64,000 bases of DNA from AG41 sp035943095 (GTDB lineage: Bacteria > Gemmatimonadota > Gemmatimonadetes > Gemmatimonadales > GWC2-71-9). Location of the stretch: positions 1 through 64,000 of the forward strand of contig DASZCN010000060.1 of the NCBI GenBank assembly GCA_035943095.1, given 5' to 3'. Under the pieces are notes generated by a model, which was not told where the DNA came from, ran no database searches, and saw only the letters and a list, made by a program, of their open reading frames with translations. Every line of letters starts with the position of its first letter. Within the stretch, counting starts at the first letter, position 1. A program made the position numbers and the translations under genes. Shown here piece by piece: positions 32,151-39,955 of the stretch.

Positions 32151-32423
32151 CTACCTGATGTCAAAGTTCTTCGGAAGCGTCTCTTCATGTGGAAAGTCAC
32201 TTGCGTCCACACGCTCGACCTGTGCGGCCGCAGGTCCGCGGGCGAGTGCCTGCGCGAGTTGGGCCAGGGCCGCGCCCGACCCGGCGGCAACCACTTCCAC
32301 AGAGCCGTCGTGGAGGTTGCGCGCGAAGCCGCGGAGGTGGAGCGGTTCGGCCTGCCGCAGGACAAACCAGCGGAAACCCACACCCTGCACGCGCCCGCGG
32401 ATTAGGAAGCGCTTGGCGGCCAT
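32151..32423 (-). CDS. acyP: Acylphosphatase
   Basis: Hydrolyses acyl phosphates. 90 residues, the usual size. The catalytic Arg is in GRVQGVGFRWFV and the Asn in GFARNLHDGSVEV. It lies between the DedA gene (7 bases) and apt (14 bases) in a minus-strand operon. Confidence 0.93.
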   Translation of the reverse strand: MAAKRFLIRGRVQGVGFRWFVLRQAEPLHLRGFARNLHDGSVEVVAAGSGAALAQLAQALARGPAAAQVERVDASDFPHEETLPKNFDIR

Positions 32424-32430
32424 TCCAGCG

Positions 32431-33141
32431 CTATTGCTCGTGTGTCTGGACGGGCCCCCGCGGCCCCCCCGGCCCCCCCGGTCCCTCCGGGCCGGCAGCC
32501 CCCGCCGCTCCCGTCGCCCCGGCCCGCCGGCGGTGCCACCAAACGTAGACCGCGGTAATCACCGCCAGGATCGGCAGTAACACCAGGATGGCGCGCCCGG
32601 CGTACCGCTGCGCCTCGCGGTTCAACACCTCGAGAATGACATCCTCACGGCTTCCGATGAACCATCCGATGCCCGTCAGGATGGAGCACCATACGAGCGC
32701 GCCGAGCCCGGTGAACAGCACGAACCTGCCGAGGTTCATCCTCGCGACTCCCGCCGGAATCGAAATGAGGTGGCGTACGACCGGAAGCATGCGTCCGAGG
32801 AATGTGCTGATCTCACCGTGCGCCGCGAAGTAGCGCTCCGATCTGTCGAGCCCCTTCTCCGTGATGAGCACATACTTCCCGAGGCGCAGGAAGAACGCCC
32901 GACCCAGCCACCGGGCGAGCCAATAATTGCCGAGCGCCCCAAGCATGCTCCCCAGCACGCCGCAGAGCACAGCCAAGACGAGGCTCATCTCGCCCTTGGC
33001 GGCGAGATAGCCCGCCGGGGGCATGACCAGCTCACTCGGCAGCGGCAGGATCGACGACTCCACCGCCATCAGGGCGATGATCCCGGGGTATCCCATGCCG
33101 CGGAACAGATTCAGGAGCCAGCTGACGAACGATTCAAGCAT
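32431..33141 (-). CDS. DedA family membrane protein with collagen-like C-terminal tail
   Basis: 236 residues from ATG 33141. VTT/DedA core: PGIIALMAVESSILPLPSELVMPPAGYLAA, then FLGRMLPVVRHLISIPAGVARM and a last membrane segment (AILVLLPILAVITAVYVWW). After a basic stop-transfer (HRRRAG) the protein ends with a Gly-x-y tail of about eight repeats including GPEGPGGPGGPRGP. The start overlaps pcm by 8 bases. Likely a lipid-carrier or phospholipid transporter; the tail's role is unknown. Confidence 0.85.
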   Translation of the reverse strand: MLESFVSWLLNLFRGMGYPGIIALMAVESSILPLPSELVMPPAGYLAAKGEMSLVLAVLCGVLGSMLGALGNYWLARWLGRAFFLRLGKYVLITEKGLDRSERYFAAHGEISTFLGRMLPVVRHLISIPAGVARMNLGRFVLFTGLGALVWCSILTGIGWFIGSREDVILEVLNREAQRYAGRAILVLLPILAVITAVYVWWHRRRAGATGAAGAAGPEGPGGPGGPRGPVQTHEQ

Positions 33142-33829
33142 CGAAGCCGTGCTCCCCGACGAGGGGGACAAATCGGGCGGAGCCCAGGGATGTCTGCCGG
33201 AGCTCTGGCGTGCGCCCGATCCGCTCGACCAGCGTGAGGACCTGCGCGCCGACTCCCCGTTGACCAAGCGGGATCAGGAGCCTGCCGTCCGGCGCCAACT
33301 GCTCCACGAGGGGCGGCGGGACCTCCGGGCCGCCAGCGGCGACGAGGATTGCGTCGTAGGGCGCGTAGGCGCTCCACCCCAGGGTTCCGTCGCCCAGGAG
33401 CACCGATGCGTTGACAACCCCGGCCTCCCGAAGCGCCCCTTGGGCCGCTAGCGCGAGGGCCTCAACCCGCTCAACCGAGAAGACGGTGCCCGCCAGCGCC
33501 CCAAGCAGCGCCGTCTGGTAGCCCGAGCCGGTGCCGATCTCGAGGACCCGCTCGGTGCCGGTCAGTCGCAGCGCCTCCAGGTAACGGGCCTGCATGAACG
33601 GCTGCGAGATCGTTTGCCCGTTGCCGATCGGGAGCGCGGAGTCGTCGTACGCGCGGTGCCGCACCGCGGGTGCCACAAAGAGGTGCCGTGGCGTCTCCGC
33701 GAACGCCTTGAGCACGGCTAGATCGCGGATACCGCGACTGCGCAGCGTCTCGACGAGCCGCACCCGGTAGCCGGCGTAGGTGTCGGCGGGCCCCCCCCCG
33801 CCGCCCCCGGTCAGTCGCCCGTGAGCCAT
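33134..33829 (-). CDS. pcm: Protein-L-isoaspartate O-methyltransferase
   Basis: Repairs isoaspartyl damage in proteins using SAM. 231 residues from ATG 33829, which overlaps surE by 19 bases. Motif I is RVLEIGTGSGYQTALLGAL; ISQPFMQARYLEAL and GDGTLGWSAYAPYDAILVAAGG are typical. Nine C (33791-33799) encode a poly-Gly stretch at its N-terminus. The pcm-surE pairing is common. Confidence 0.94.
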   Translation of the reverse strand: MAHGRLTGGGGGGPADTYAGYRVRLVETLRSRGIRDLAVLKAFAETPRHLFVAPAVRHRAYDDSALPIGNGQTISQPFMQARYLEALRLTGTERVLEIGTGSGYQTALLGALAGTVFSVERVEALALAAQGALREAGVVNASVLLGDGTLGWSAYAPYDAILVAAGGPEVPPPLVEQLAPDGRLLIPLGQRGVGAQVLTLVERIGRTPELRQTSLGSARFVPLVGEHGFDA

Positions 33830-34560
33830 TGGCGCACCACCTCGATCAGTCGATAGTTCGTCATGTCCATATGGAGCGGGGTCACGGAGATGTAGCCGTC
33901 GCTCGTGGCCCGGAAGTCCGATTCCGCCCCACCGGTCCACGTGATATGACCACCGCCAATCCAATAGATGTCCTTGCCCCAAGGGTCCTTCATGAGGGCG
34001 ATCTCTTCGCTGAACACCCGACTGCCGAGGTGTGTCACCTTCACGCCCTTTACCTGAGCGCCCGGGATGGCGGGGAGATTGATGTTCAGGAGGGTTTCTT
34101 TCGGGAAGTCCTTGACGGCGGTGATCCGCTTGAGCAGGGCGCGCAGGCCATCCTTGTGCGTCTCGAGCATGTCCAGGTCCGAGCCGGCGAATGAGACGGC
34201 GATGCTCGGGATGCCCCCCACCAGGCCTTCCATGGCGGCGGCAACAGTGCCCGAGTAGAACACGTCCTCCCCCATGTTCTGACCGTGGTTGATCCCCGAG
34301 ATCACGAAATCCGGCTTCTGGGGCATGAGCATGCCGATCGCGAGCAGCACGCAGTCGGTCGGCGTCCCGTCCAGCTGGAAGCTGCCGTCGGGCCGGCGCG
34401 TCGCACGAAGCGGGCGGTGCAACGTGAGCGAGTGCGACGTGCCGCTTTGCTCGCGGTCCGGAGCGACCACGGTCACCTGTCCCAGCGACCCACACACGTC
34501 TCCCAGCACCGCGAGTCCGCGAGCGAGAATACCGTCGTCGTTCGAGATGAGAATGTTCAT
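33811..34560 (-). CDS. surE: 5'/3'-nucleotidase SurE
   Basis: Metal-dependent nucleotidase and survival protein. 249 residues. NILISNDDGILARGL holds the metal-binding Asp pair; SGTSHSLTL and SGINHGQNMGEDVFYSGTV complete the site. It overlaps pcm downstream and the GT2 gene upstream. Confidence 0.96.
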   Translation of the reverse strand: MNILISNDDGILARGLAVLGDVCGSLGQVTVVAPDREQSGTSHSLTLHRPLRATRRPDGSFQLDGTPTDCVLLAIGMLMPQKPDFVISGINHGQNMGEDVFYSGTVAAAMEGLVGGIPSIAVSFAGSDLDMLETHKDGLRALLKRITAVKDFPKETLLNINLPAIPGAQVKGVKVTHLGSRVFSEEIALMKDPWGKDIYWIGGGHITWTGGAESDFRATSDGYISVTPLHMDMTNYRLIEVVRQWLTGD

Positions 34561-35270
34561 GGAGCTCGGAGCTCAGGCCCCAGGAGGATCTCCCGGCTGT
34601 ACCGCGTGAACACGCGCGCGAGGCGCCAGGTGTCCGTCCAGCGCCGAAAGTGACTGGGCCGACCTTCGTACACCGTCGGGATCGGCTGCGAGTGCACCGC
34701 AAACCCTCGCGCCAGCGCCGCGAGGAGGAACGCGGTCTCGTAATCGTAGCCCCGCTCGCTAGGCCGGATCGCCTCCGCGATACCGCGGGACAGGGCACGG
34801 AAGCCGGTCTGGGCGTCCGGCACGGTCACGCCGCCGATCCGCGAGGCGAGCGTCGCGGAGAGCCAGTTGGTGCAACGCCTCCCCCACGGCATGGCGCCGG
34901 TGCGGACCCGGGCGCCGAGGACGAGGTCCGCCCCACCAAGAGCGACTGCCGCCGCGAGGCGCGGGATCTCCTCCGGCGGATGCTGTCCGTCGCCGTCGAG
35001 GGTAACGATGACGCTCGCGCCGTCCTGGAGCGCCGCGGTGATGCCGGTCTCGAGCGCGGCGCCCTTACCGCAATTCCGTGGATGCGTCAGTACGGTCGCC
35101 CCTTTCCCCCGTCCCCGTTCTCCCGTCCCGTCGGTTGAGCCGTCGTCCACAAGGTACACGATCGCGTCCGGCACGGCGCGGCGCGTCCGGGTCACGACCT
35201 CGGTGATGGTGGCAGCAGCCTGGTAGGCGGGGATGACGACGGCGACGGCCTGGTCAGCGCCCTCCGGCAT
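34557..35270 (-). CDS. Family 2 glycosyltransferase (polyprenyl-P-sugar type)
   Basis: 237 residues, soluble. GT-A motifs VVIPAYQAAATITEV, YLVDDGSTDGTG, VIVTLDGDGQHPPEEI and DAQTGFRALSRG. It resembles DPM-type transferases but lacks membrane segments. It overlaps surE by 4 bases and merR by 17, in a housekeeping operon; its substrate is unknown. Confidence 0.87.
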   Translation of the reverse strand: MPEGADQAVAVVIPAYQAAATITEVVTRTRRAVPDAIVYLVDDGSTDGTGERGRGKGATVLTHPRNCGKGAALETGITAALQDGASVIVTLDGDGQHPPEEIPRLAAAVALGGADLVLGARVRTGAMPWGRRCTNWLSATLASRIGGVTVPDAQTGFRALSRGIAEAIRPSERGYDYETAFLLAALARGFAVHSQPIPTVYEGRPSHFRRWTDTWRLARVFTRYSREILLGPELRAP

Positions 35271-35628
35271 TCGGCGCGTTTCCTTCGAGAACGGCGAGGA
35301 CGGCCTTGAGCTCCGCGCGCAAGTCCTTCACCGTCTGAGTCGCGAGCGCGCGTCTCGCCTCCGGCTTGAGCTCGCCCGAGCGCCGGTATTGCTCGATCTT
35401 CTGCCGCGCGCCTTCGATCGTGTACTTCTCGGTATACAGGAGATGCTTGACGAGCATGATGAGCTCGATTTCGCGGCGCTGATACACGCGGTTCCCCGAC
35501 CGGTTCTTGGCTGGATTGAGGAATCGAAACTGGCTCTCCCAGTACCGCAGCACGTGCGGCTTGAGATCGGTGAGCTGGCACACTTCGCCGATCGAGAAGA
35601 ACTCCTGCACCGGATGCGGCGAGCTCAT
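35254..35628 (-). CDS. MerR family transcriptional regulator
   Basis: 124 residues from ATG 35628 (ATGA overlap with gpsA). Winged HTH with FFSIGEVCQLTDLKPHVLRYWESQF and NRVYQRREIELIMLVKHLLYTEKYTIEGA, then a coiled coil. The C-terminus is short with no Cys cluster or ligand domain, as in the MlrA/HspR-like small subgroup. The gene lies inside an operon rather than next to a divergent target. Confidence 0.88.
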   Translation of the reverse strand: MSSPHPVQEFFSIGEVCQLTDLKPHVLRYWESQFRFLNPAKNRSGNRVYQRREIELIMLVKHLLYTEKYTIEGARQKIEQYRRSGELKPEARRALATQTVKDLRAELKAVLAVLEGNAPNAGGR

Positions 35629-36638
35629 TGCCCTCCCCACTGCTCGGGCTTCAGCTCCCGCTCCATCAGGTCCACCAAGGCCTGTTGCGGAGATTTGCCC
35701 TGGAACAGTACAGCAGCCACCTCGCGTGCAATCGGGAGCTCCACACCGTGCCGCTCGCCGAGCGTCACAGCCGAGCGAGCGGTGTTCACGCCCTCGGCGA
35801 CCGATGCGCGACTAGAGAGCGCGTCTTCGAGGCGCTTGCCGCGTCCCAGCTCGACCCCGAGCGTGTGATTGCGCGACAGCGGCCCCGTGGCCGTGAGCAC
35901 CAAGTCCCCCATGCCGGCCAGCCCCGCGAACGTCGCGGGCTCCGCCCCCAGTGCCACGCCGAGCCGAGTGATCTCCGCCAAGCCCCGGGTCACGAGCGCC
36001 GCGCGTGTGTTGTAGCCCATACCCAAGCCTTCCAGGATCCCCGCGGCGAGCGCGATAACGTTCTTGAGAGCCCCGCCGAGCTCCACACCGATCACGTCCG
36101 TGGCGGAATAAACGCGGAAGTGCCCGACGGAGAATACCTGCTGCACCTGCTGGGCGTCGCCGTGGTCCCGCGCTGCCGCCACGACCGCCGTCGGCTGACG
36201 CGCGTACACCTCTTGAGCGAACGACGGCCCCGAGAGCACGGCGATCCGCGTGCCCTTTGCGAGCACGTCCTGCAAGACACACGACAGGGTCGCGAGGCGC
36301 TCCGGCTCGAGACCCTTCGACACGCTGACGACCAGGGCACGCCGATCGATCACGGCACTCGCCCGCGTCATCACTTCGCGCACGGCGTGCGACGGTGCTG
36401 CCGACACGACGACGTCCGCACCGCGCACTACCGTCGTGACGTCCCTCTCGGCGGTGAGGGACGGCGCGAGCGCTGCACCGGGGAGAAAGAGGTGGTTCAC
36501 GTGCTCCCGATTCACGCCGTCGACCACTTCGGGCTCGCGCGCCCAAAGGGTGACCGCTTCGCACTCGCCCTTGCGAGCCAGCAGGTCCGCCAGCGCCGTG
36601 CCCCAGGCGCCACCGCCCACGACCGCGACGCGCGTCAT
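35625..36638 (-). CDS. gpsA: NAD(P)-dependent glycerol-3-phosphate dehydrogenase
   Basis: Makes sn-glycerol-3-phosphate for phospholipids. 337 residues. N-terminal VAVVGGGAWGTALADLLARKG nucleotide site; catalytic Lys in GGALKNVIALAAGI; NYNTRAAL-like MGYNTRAALVTRGL. It overlaps plsY, the next enzyme of the pathway, by 4 bases. Confidence 0.96.
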   Translation of the reverse strand: MTRVAVVGGGAWGTALADLLARKGECEAVTLWAREPEVVDGVNREHVNHLFLPGAALAPSLTAERDVTTVVRGADVVVSAAPSHAVREVMTRASAVIDRRALVVSVSKGLEPERLATLSCVLQDVLAKGTRIAVLSGPSFAQEVYARQPTAVVAAARDHGDAQQVQQVFSVGHFRVYSATDVIGVELGGALKNVIALAAGILEGLGMGYNTRAALVTRGLAEITRLGVALGAEPATFAGLAGMGDLVLTATGPLSRNHTLGVELGRGKRLEDALSSRASVAEGVNTARSAVTLGERHGVELPIAREVAAVLFQGKSPQQALVDLMERELKPEQWGGQ

Positions 36639-37261
36639 GGAGCGGACACGCCGACGCCTCTGCGAGTGCGGAACCGGTTCTCCGTTCCCTCACGCAAGCG
36701 CCGGACGTTGTGCCGGTGCGAGTAAACGATGATCACGGCCAGCGCAACGGCGGCCCATAACGTGTGGGGCTGATTGCGGGTCGTCAGCCCCACCCACACG
36801 GGGAACAGCACGGCGACGCACAGCGAAGCGACCGACACGTACCCCGAAAGCCAGAGCGCTATGATCCAGATGGGGATGGAGATCGCGACGGCGAGGGGCG
36901 CCAAGGCGAGGAACATTCCGGCCGCCGTCGCCACTCCCTTACCGCCTTTGAACCCCACGTACGGGGAGAAGATATGCCCCAATACCGCCGCCAGTCCCAA
37001 CGCGACGGTGAACCACGCCGGACCGTCGGCCCAGGGGCCCAGGATGACGATCGGGATCGCGCCTTTGGCTACGTCGATCAGCGCCACCGGGATCGCGTAT
37101 CCCCACCCGAGCACGCGGTAGACATTCGTCGCGCCAAGGTTCTTGGAACCCTGGTCGCGCAGGTCGATCCCCCGCCCCAGCCGGCCGGCCACGTAGCTCG
37201 TGGGCGTGGCCCCGACGAGATAGGCGAGAATGAGCATGACGGCGAGCCCGTAGTCGTTCAT
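36635..37261 (-). CDS. plsY: Acyl-phosphate:glycerol-3-phosphate acyltransferase
   Basis: Membrane enzyme that adds the first acyl chain in phospholipid synthesis. 208 residues, about five membrane segments. The three family motifs are seen: DLRDQGSKNLGATNVYRVLG, FKGGKGVATAAG and SHRHNVRRLREGTENRF. It is next to gpsA, which makes its substrate, and overlaps der. Confidence 0.96.
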   Translation of the reverse strand: MNDYGLAVMLILAYLVGATPTSYVAGRLGRGIDLRDQGSKNLGATNVYRVLGWGYAIPVALIDVAKGAIPIVILGPWADGPAWFTVALGLAAVLGHIFSPYVGFKGGKGVATAAGMFLALAPLAVAISIPIWIIALWLSGYVSVASLCVAVLFPVWVGLTTRNQPHTLWAAVALAVIIVYSHRHNVRRLREGTENRFRTRRGVGVSAP

Positions 37262-38589
37262 CGGCGGGCCGTCTCCCGCCTACGGCGGAACTTGAGGTTC
37301 ACCGGCGAGCCCGTGAACTGCCACGCGTCACGGAAGCCGTTCAGGAGGTAGCGCGTGTACGCCTCCGGGATCGCGTCGGGCCGGTTGGACACGATCGCGA
37401 ACCGGGGCGGTGCCGTTCCGATCTGAGAGGCGTACAGGAGGCGCACCGACTCACCCACAGGCTGAGGCGGCTGCTGGCGGTCCACCAGACGCTCGAGCAC
37501 ACGGTTCACCTCGGCCGTGGGAACCCGTTTGGCGCGCTCCTCCGCCACCTCGAGGATCAAGTCAGGAAGCTTGGTCACCCGCTGCCCGGTCTTGGCGGAG
37601 ACGTACAGGAAGGGGATGAACTCCAAGAAGGGAGCGCGCTCCCGGAGCTCCCGCTCGCCCCGCACCGCTGTATTCGAGTCCTTCTCCTCGACCAGGTCCC
37701 ACTTGTTGACCGCGATGATGAGTGCGACGCCTCGGTCCCAGGCGTCGTTGGCGATTTTTAGATCCTGGACGTGCATGCCGTCCTTCGCATCCACGACCAG
37801 GACGCAGACGTCCGCGTGCTCCACGGCGCGGGAGGTCCGCAGGGTGGAGTAGAACTCGATGTCGTCCTCGACCTTGCTGCGCTTGCGCAGTCCGGCCGTG
37901 TCGATAAACACGAGCGCCCGGCCGTGCCACAGGAGCGGCGTGTCGATCGCGTCGCGCGTCGTGCCCGGCTCGTCTGCGACGACCAGGCGCTCCTCGCCGA
38001 GCAGGCGATTCACGAGGCTCGACTTGCCGACGTTCGGGCGCCCCACGACGGCCACCCGGATTTCGGCCTCCTCTCCCGCCGGCGCCGTGCCGGGGAGGCG
38101 CGCCACGATGGCGTCGAGCAGGTCCCCTGAGCTCGTGCCGATGCCCGCGGAAATCGGAAGGGGATCGCCGAGGCCAAGCTCGTAAAAGGCGAGATGCCGC
38201 GTGTCTTCGGGTAGGTGGTCCGCCTTGTTGGCGACGAGGATCATCGGGCGGCGGGCCTTGCGCAGGTACGCGGCGATCTCCAGGTCCGCAGGGTGCACTC
38301 CCTCGGTCACATCGACCAGGAACAGCACCAGATCGCTCTCGGCCACGGCCGTTTCGACCTGCGTACGCACCGCGCGGCTGAGCTGGTCCTGGGCGCCCGG
38401 CACCATTCCCCCGGTGTCCACGAGCCAAAAGCGCCGCCCGTTCCACTCGAGCGTGCCGAAGTGCCGGTCCCGCGTCACGCCCGGGCGATCATCCACGATC
38501 GCCTCGCGCCCGCCGATCAGGCGGTTGAAGAGGGTGGACTTCCCGACGTTGGGACGACCGATGATGGCGACGGTGGGGGCCCCTCTCAC
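37258..38589 (-). CDS. der: Ribosome biogenesis GTPase Der (EngA)
   Basis: Tandem-GTPase assembly factor of the 50S subunit. 443 residues. First G domain: GRPNVGKSTLFNRL, DDRPGVTRDRH, DTGGM, NKAD. Second: GRPNVGKSSLVNRLL, DEPGTTRDAID, DTAGLRKRSKV, NKWDLV. C-terminal KH-like domain follows. Start GTG 38589 overlaps the DUF512 stop. Confidence 0.97.
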   Translation of the reverse strand: MRGAPTVAIIGRPNVGKSTLFNRLIGGREAIVDDRPGVTRDRHFGTLEWNGRRFWLVDTGGMVPGAQDQLSRAVRTQVETAVAESDLVLFLVDVTEGVHPADLEIAAYLRKARRPMILVANKADHLPEDTRHLAFYELGLGDPLPISAGIGTSSGDLLDAIVARLPGTAPAGEEAEIRVAVVGRPNVGKSSLVNRLLGEERLVVADEPGTTRDAIDTPLLWHGRALVFIDTAGLRKRSKVEDDIEFYSTLRTSRAVEHADVCVLVVDAKDGMHVQDLKIANDAWDRGVALIIAVNKWDLVEEKDSNTAVRGERELRERAPFLEFIPFLYVSAKTGQRVTKLPDLILEVAEERAKRVPTAEVNRVLERLVDRQQPPQPVGESVRLLYASQIGTAPPRFAIVSNRPDAIPEAYTRYLLNGFRDAWQFTGSPVNLKFRRRRETARR

Positions 38590-39866
38590 GCGGCGACCTC
38601 CTCTTCCGCCAGCGCATCGGTGAAATCGTGGGAAAGGCGGATCGGCATCGGGAGGCGCTCCGCGAGCCCGTGTGCCTCCACGTCGTCCATGAACATGAGG
38701 TCGTCGTTCACCGCTTCCGCAGGCAGGAGCGCGAGATCGAGATCGGGCCGCATGACCAGGGCACGTTCGATGGCCGCCGCCGGTAGGAGCCCCGCGGTCG
38801 TCACGCTGGGCCCGAACAGCGTGTTCTCCACGACGACCAGCTCGAACCGCGCCCGCGTCGCCAGGGTGAGCTCGTCAATCACCTGTGGCATCAGCCCGCC
38901 CATGGCGATGCCGGTGACGATGCCGATGCGCCTCCCTGTCAGGTCCGGCAGTCGTCCCACCCCGGCGGCGATCCTGGTCTGCAGGAAACGCACCGAGCCC
39001 ACGCCGTTCTCCCGCTGCTCGAACTCGCCGTACCACTCGGGAGAAGGCAACGGCTCCCCCGCCTGGAGGTACAGGTCGTCCGCCCCGAAACACCATGGGG
39101 CCCCCCGCTCCCCCAGGGCACGGGTCGCAATGCGATCGACTATGCCGAGCGCCGCCCGGCACTCCTGTGACGTGGGCGCGCGCACCAGATGGCGTTTCGA
39201 GAATTCCGTGAGCGCCACGGGAACCACAGACACCGACAGTACTCCGGGACCGATCGCGTACAAGTCCGAGAGCGTGCGCTCGAGCTGCACTCCGTCGTTC
39301 ACGCCCGGCACCAGAACCACCTGCGCGTGGAACGCGATTCCCCGCTCCGTGAACCCCCGCAGCTGCGGCACGATGTGCGGCGCCTCGGGGTTGCGTAACA
39401 GCCAGCGGCGGATCGTGGGATCGGTGGCATGCACCGAGACGTAGAGCGGCGAAAGTCGGTATTCGACGATGCGCTCGACGTCCCAGGCCTTGAGGTTCGT
39501 CAGCGTCGCGAAATTGCCATACCGGAACGACAGCCGGTAGTCGTCGTCGCGGATGTAGAGCGGTGTGCGCAACCCGTTCGGATTCCCGTCCACAAAGCAG
39601 AAGTCACAGTGGTTCGCGCAGCGCCGAATCCGCGGCGGCTCGAGCGTGACGCCCATCGGAAATCCCTCGGGGCGCTCGATGTCGTACTCGATCTCCGCTC
39701 CGGTCGGGAGCCGGGCGCGGAGCAGAAACCGCTCGTCCGCCGACAGGAACTCCCAGTCGAGAAAGTCCTCCAGCGCCCGGCCGTTGATGGCCAGGAGCTC
39801 CGTTCCAGGAAGGAGCCCGAGCTCGCCCCCGATGGAGTCCGGTGCGACCGTTTGAACGCGAATCAC
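38586..39866 (-). CDS. DUF512 radical-SAM-type protein with PDZ-like N-terminus
   Basis: 426 residues, start GTG 39866. PDZ-like N-terminus (GLLPGTELLAINGRALEDF, about 15-40), then the cluster motif CANHCDFCFVDGNPNGLR (C-x3-C-x2-C) and the DUF512 region with FHAQVVLVPGVNDG and a late FGPSVTTAGLLPA. Widely conserved near der in several phyla; the function is not established. It leads the der-plsY-gpsA unit. Confidence 0.88.
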   Translation of the reverse strand: MIRVQTVAPDSIGGELGLLPGTELLAINGRALEDFLDWEFLSADERFLLRARLPTGAEIEYDIERPEGFPMGVTLEPPRIRRCANHCDFCFVDGNPNGLRTPLYIRDDDYRLSFRYGNFATLTNLKAWDVERIVEYRLSPLYVSVHATDPTIRRWLLRNPEAPHIVPQLRGFTERGIAFHAQVVLVPGVNDGVQLERTLSDLYAIGPGVLSVSVVPVALTEFSKRHLVRAPTSQECRAALGIVDRIATRALGERGAPWCFGADDLYLQAGEPLPSPEWYGEFEQRENGVGSVRFLQTRIAAGVGRLPDLTGRRIGIVTGIAMGGLMPQVIDELTLATRARFELVVVENTLFGPSVTTAGLLPAAAIERALVMRPDLDLALLPAEAVNDDLMFMDDVEAHGLAERLPMPIRLSHDFTDALAEEEVAA

Positions 39867-39955
39867 GTCGTCTGCTTCACCTTCAAGGACTTTATGAAGC
39901 CTGGCGTCGCAACTCTAATGCACGCTATGACTTCCGACAGTCCACGTAATATGAC
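39867..39955. other. Intergenic region with a short direct repeat
   Basis: 89 bases between the DUF512 and TPR genes, both on the minus strand. ACTTTATGAAGCC (39889-39901) recurs as ACTTATGAAGCC (39954-39965), the second copy running into the TPR stop. It probably holds the promoter of the der operon; no convincing -35/-10 pair is seen. Confidence 0.35.
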
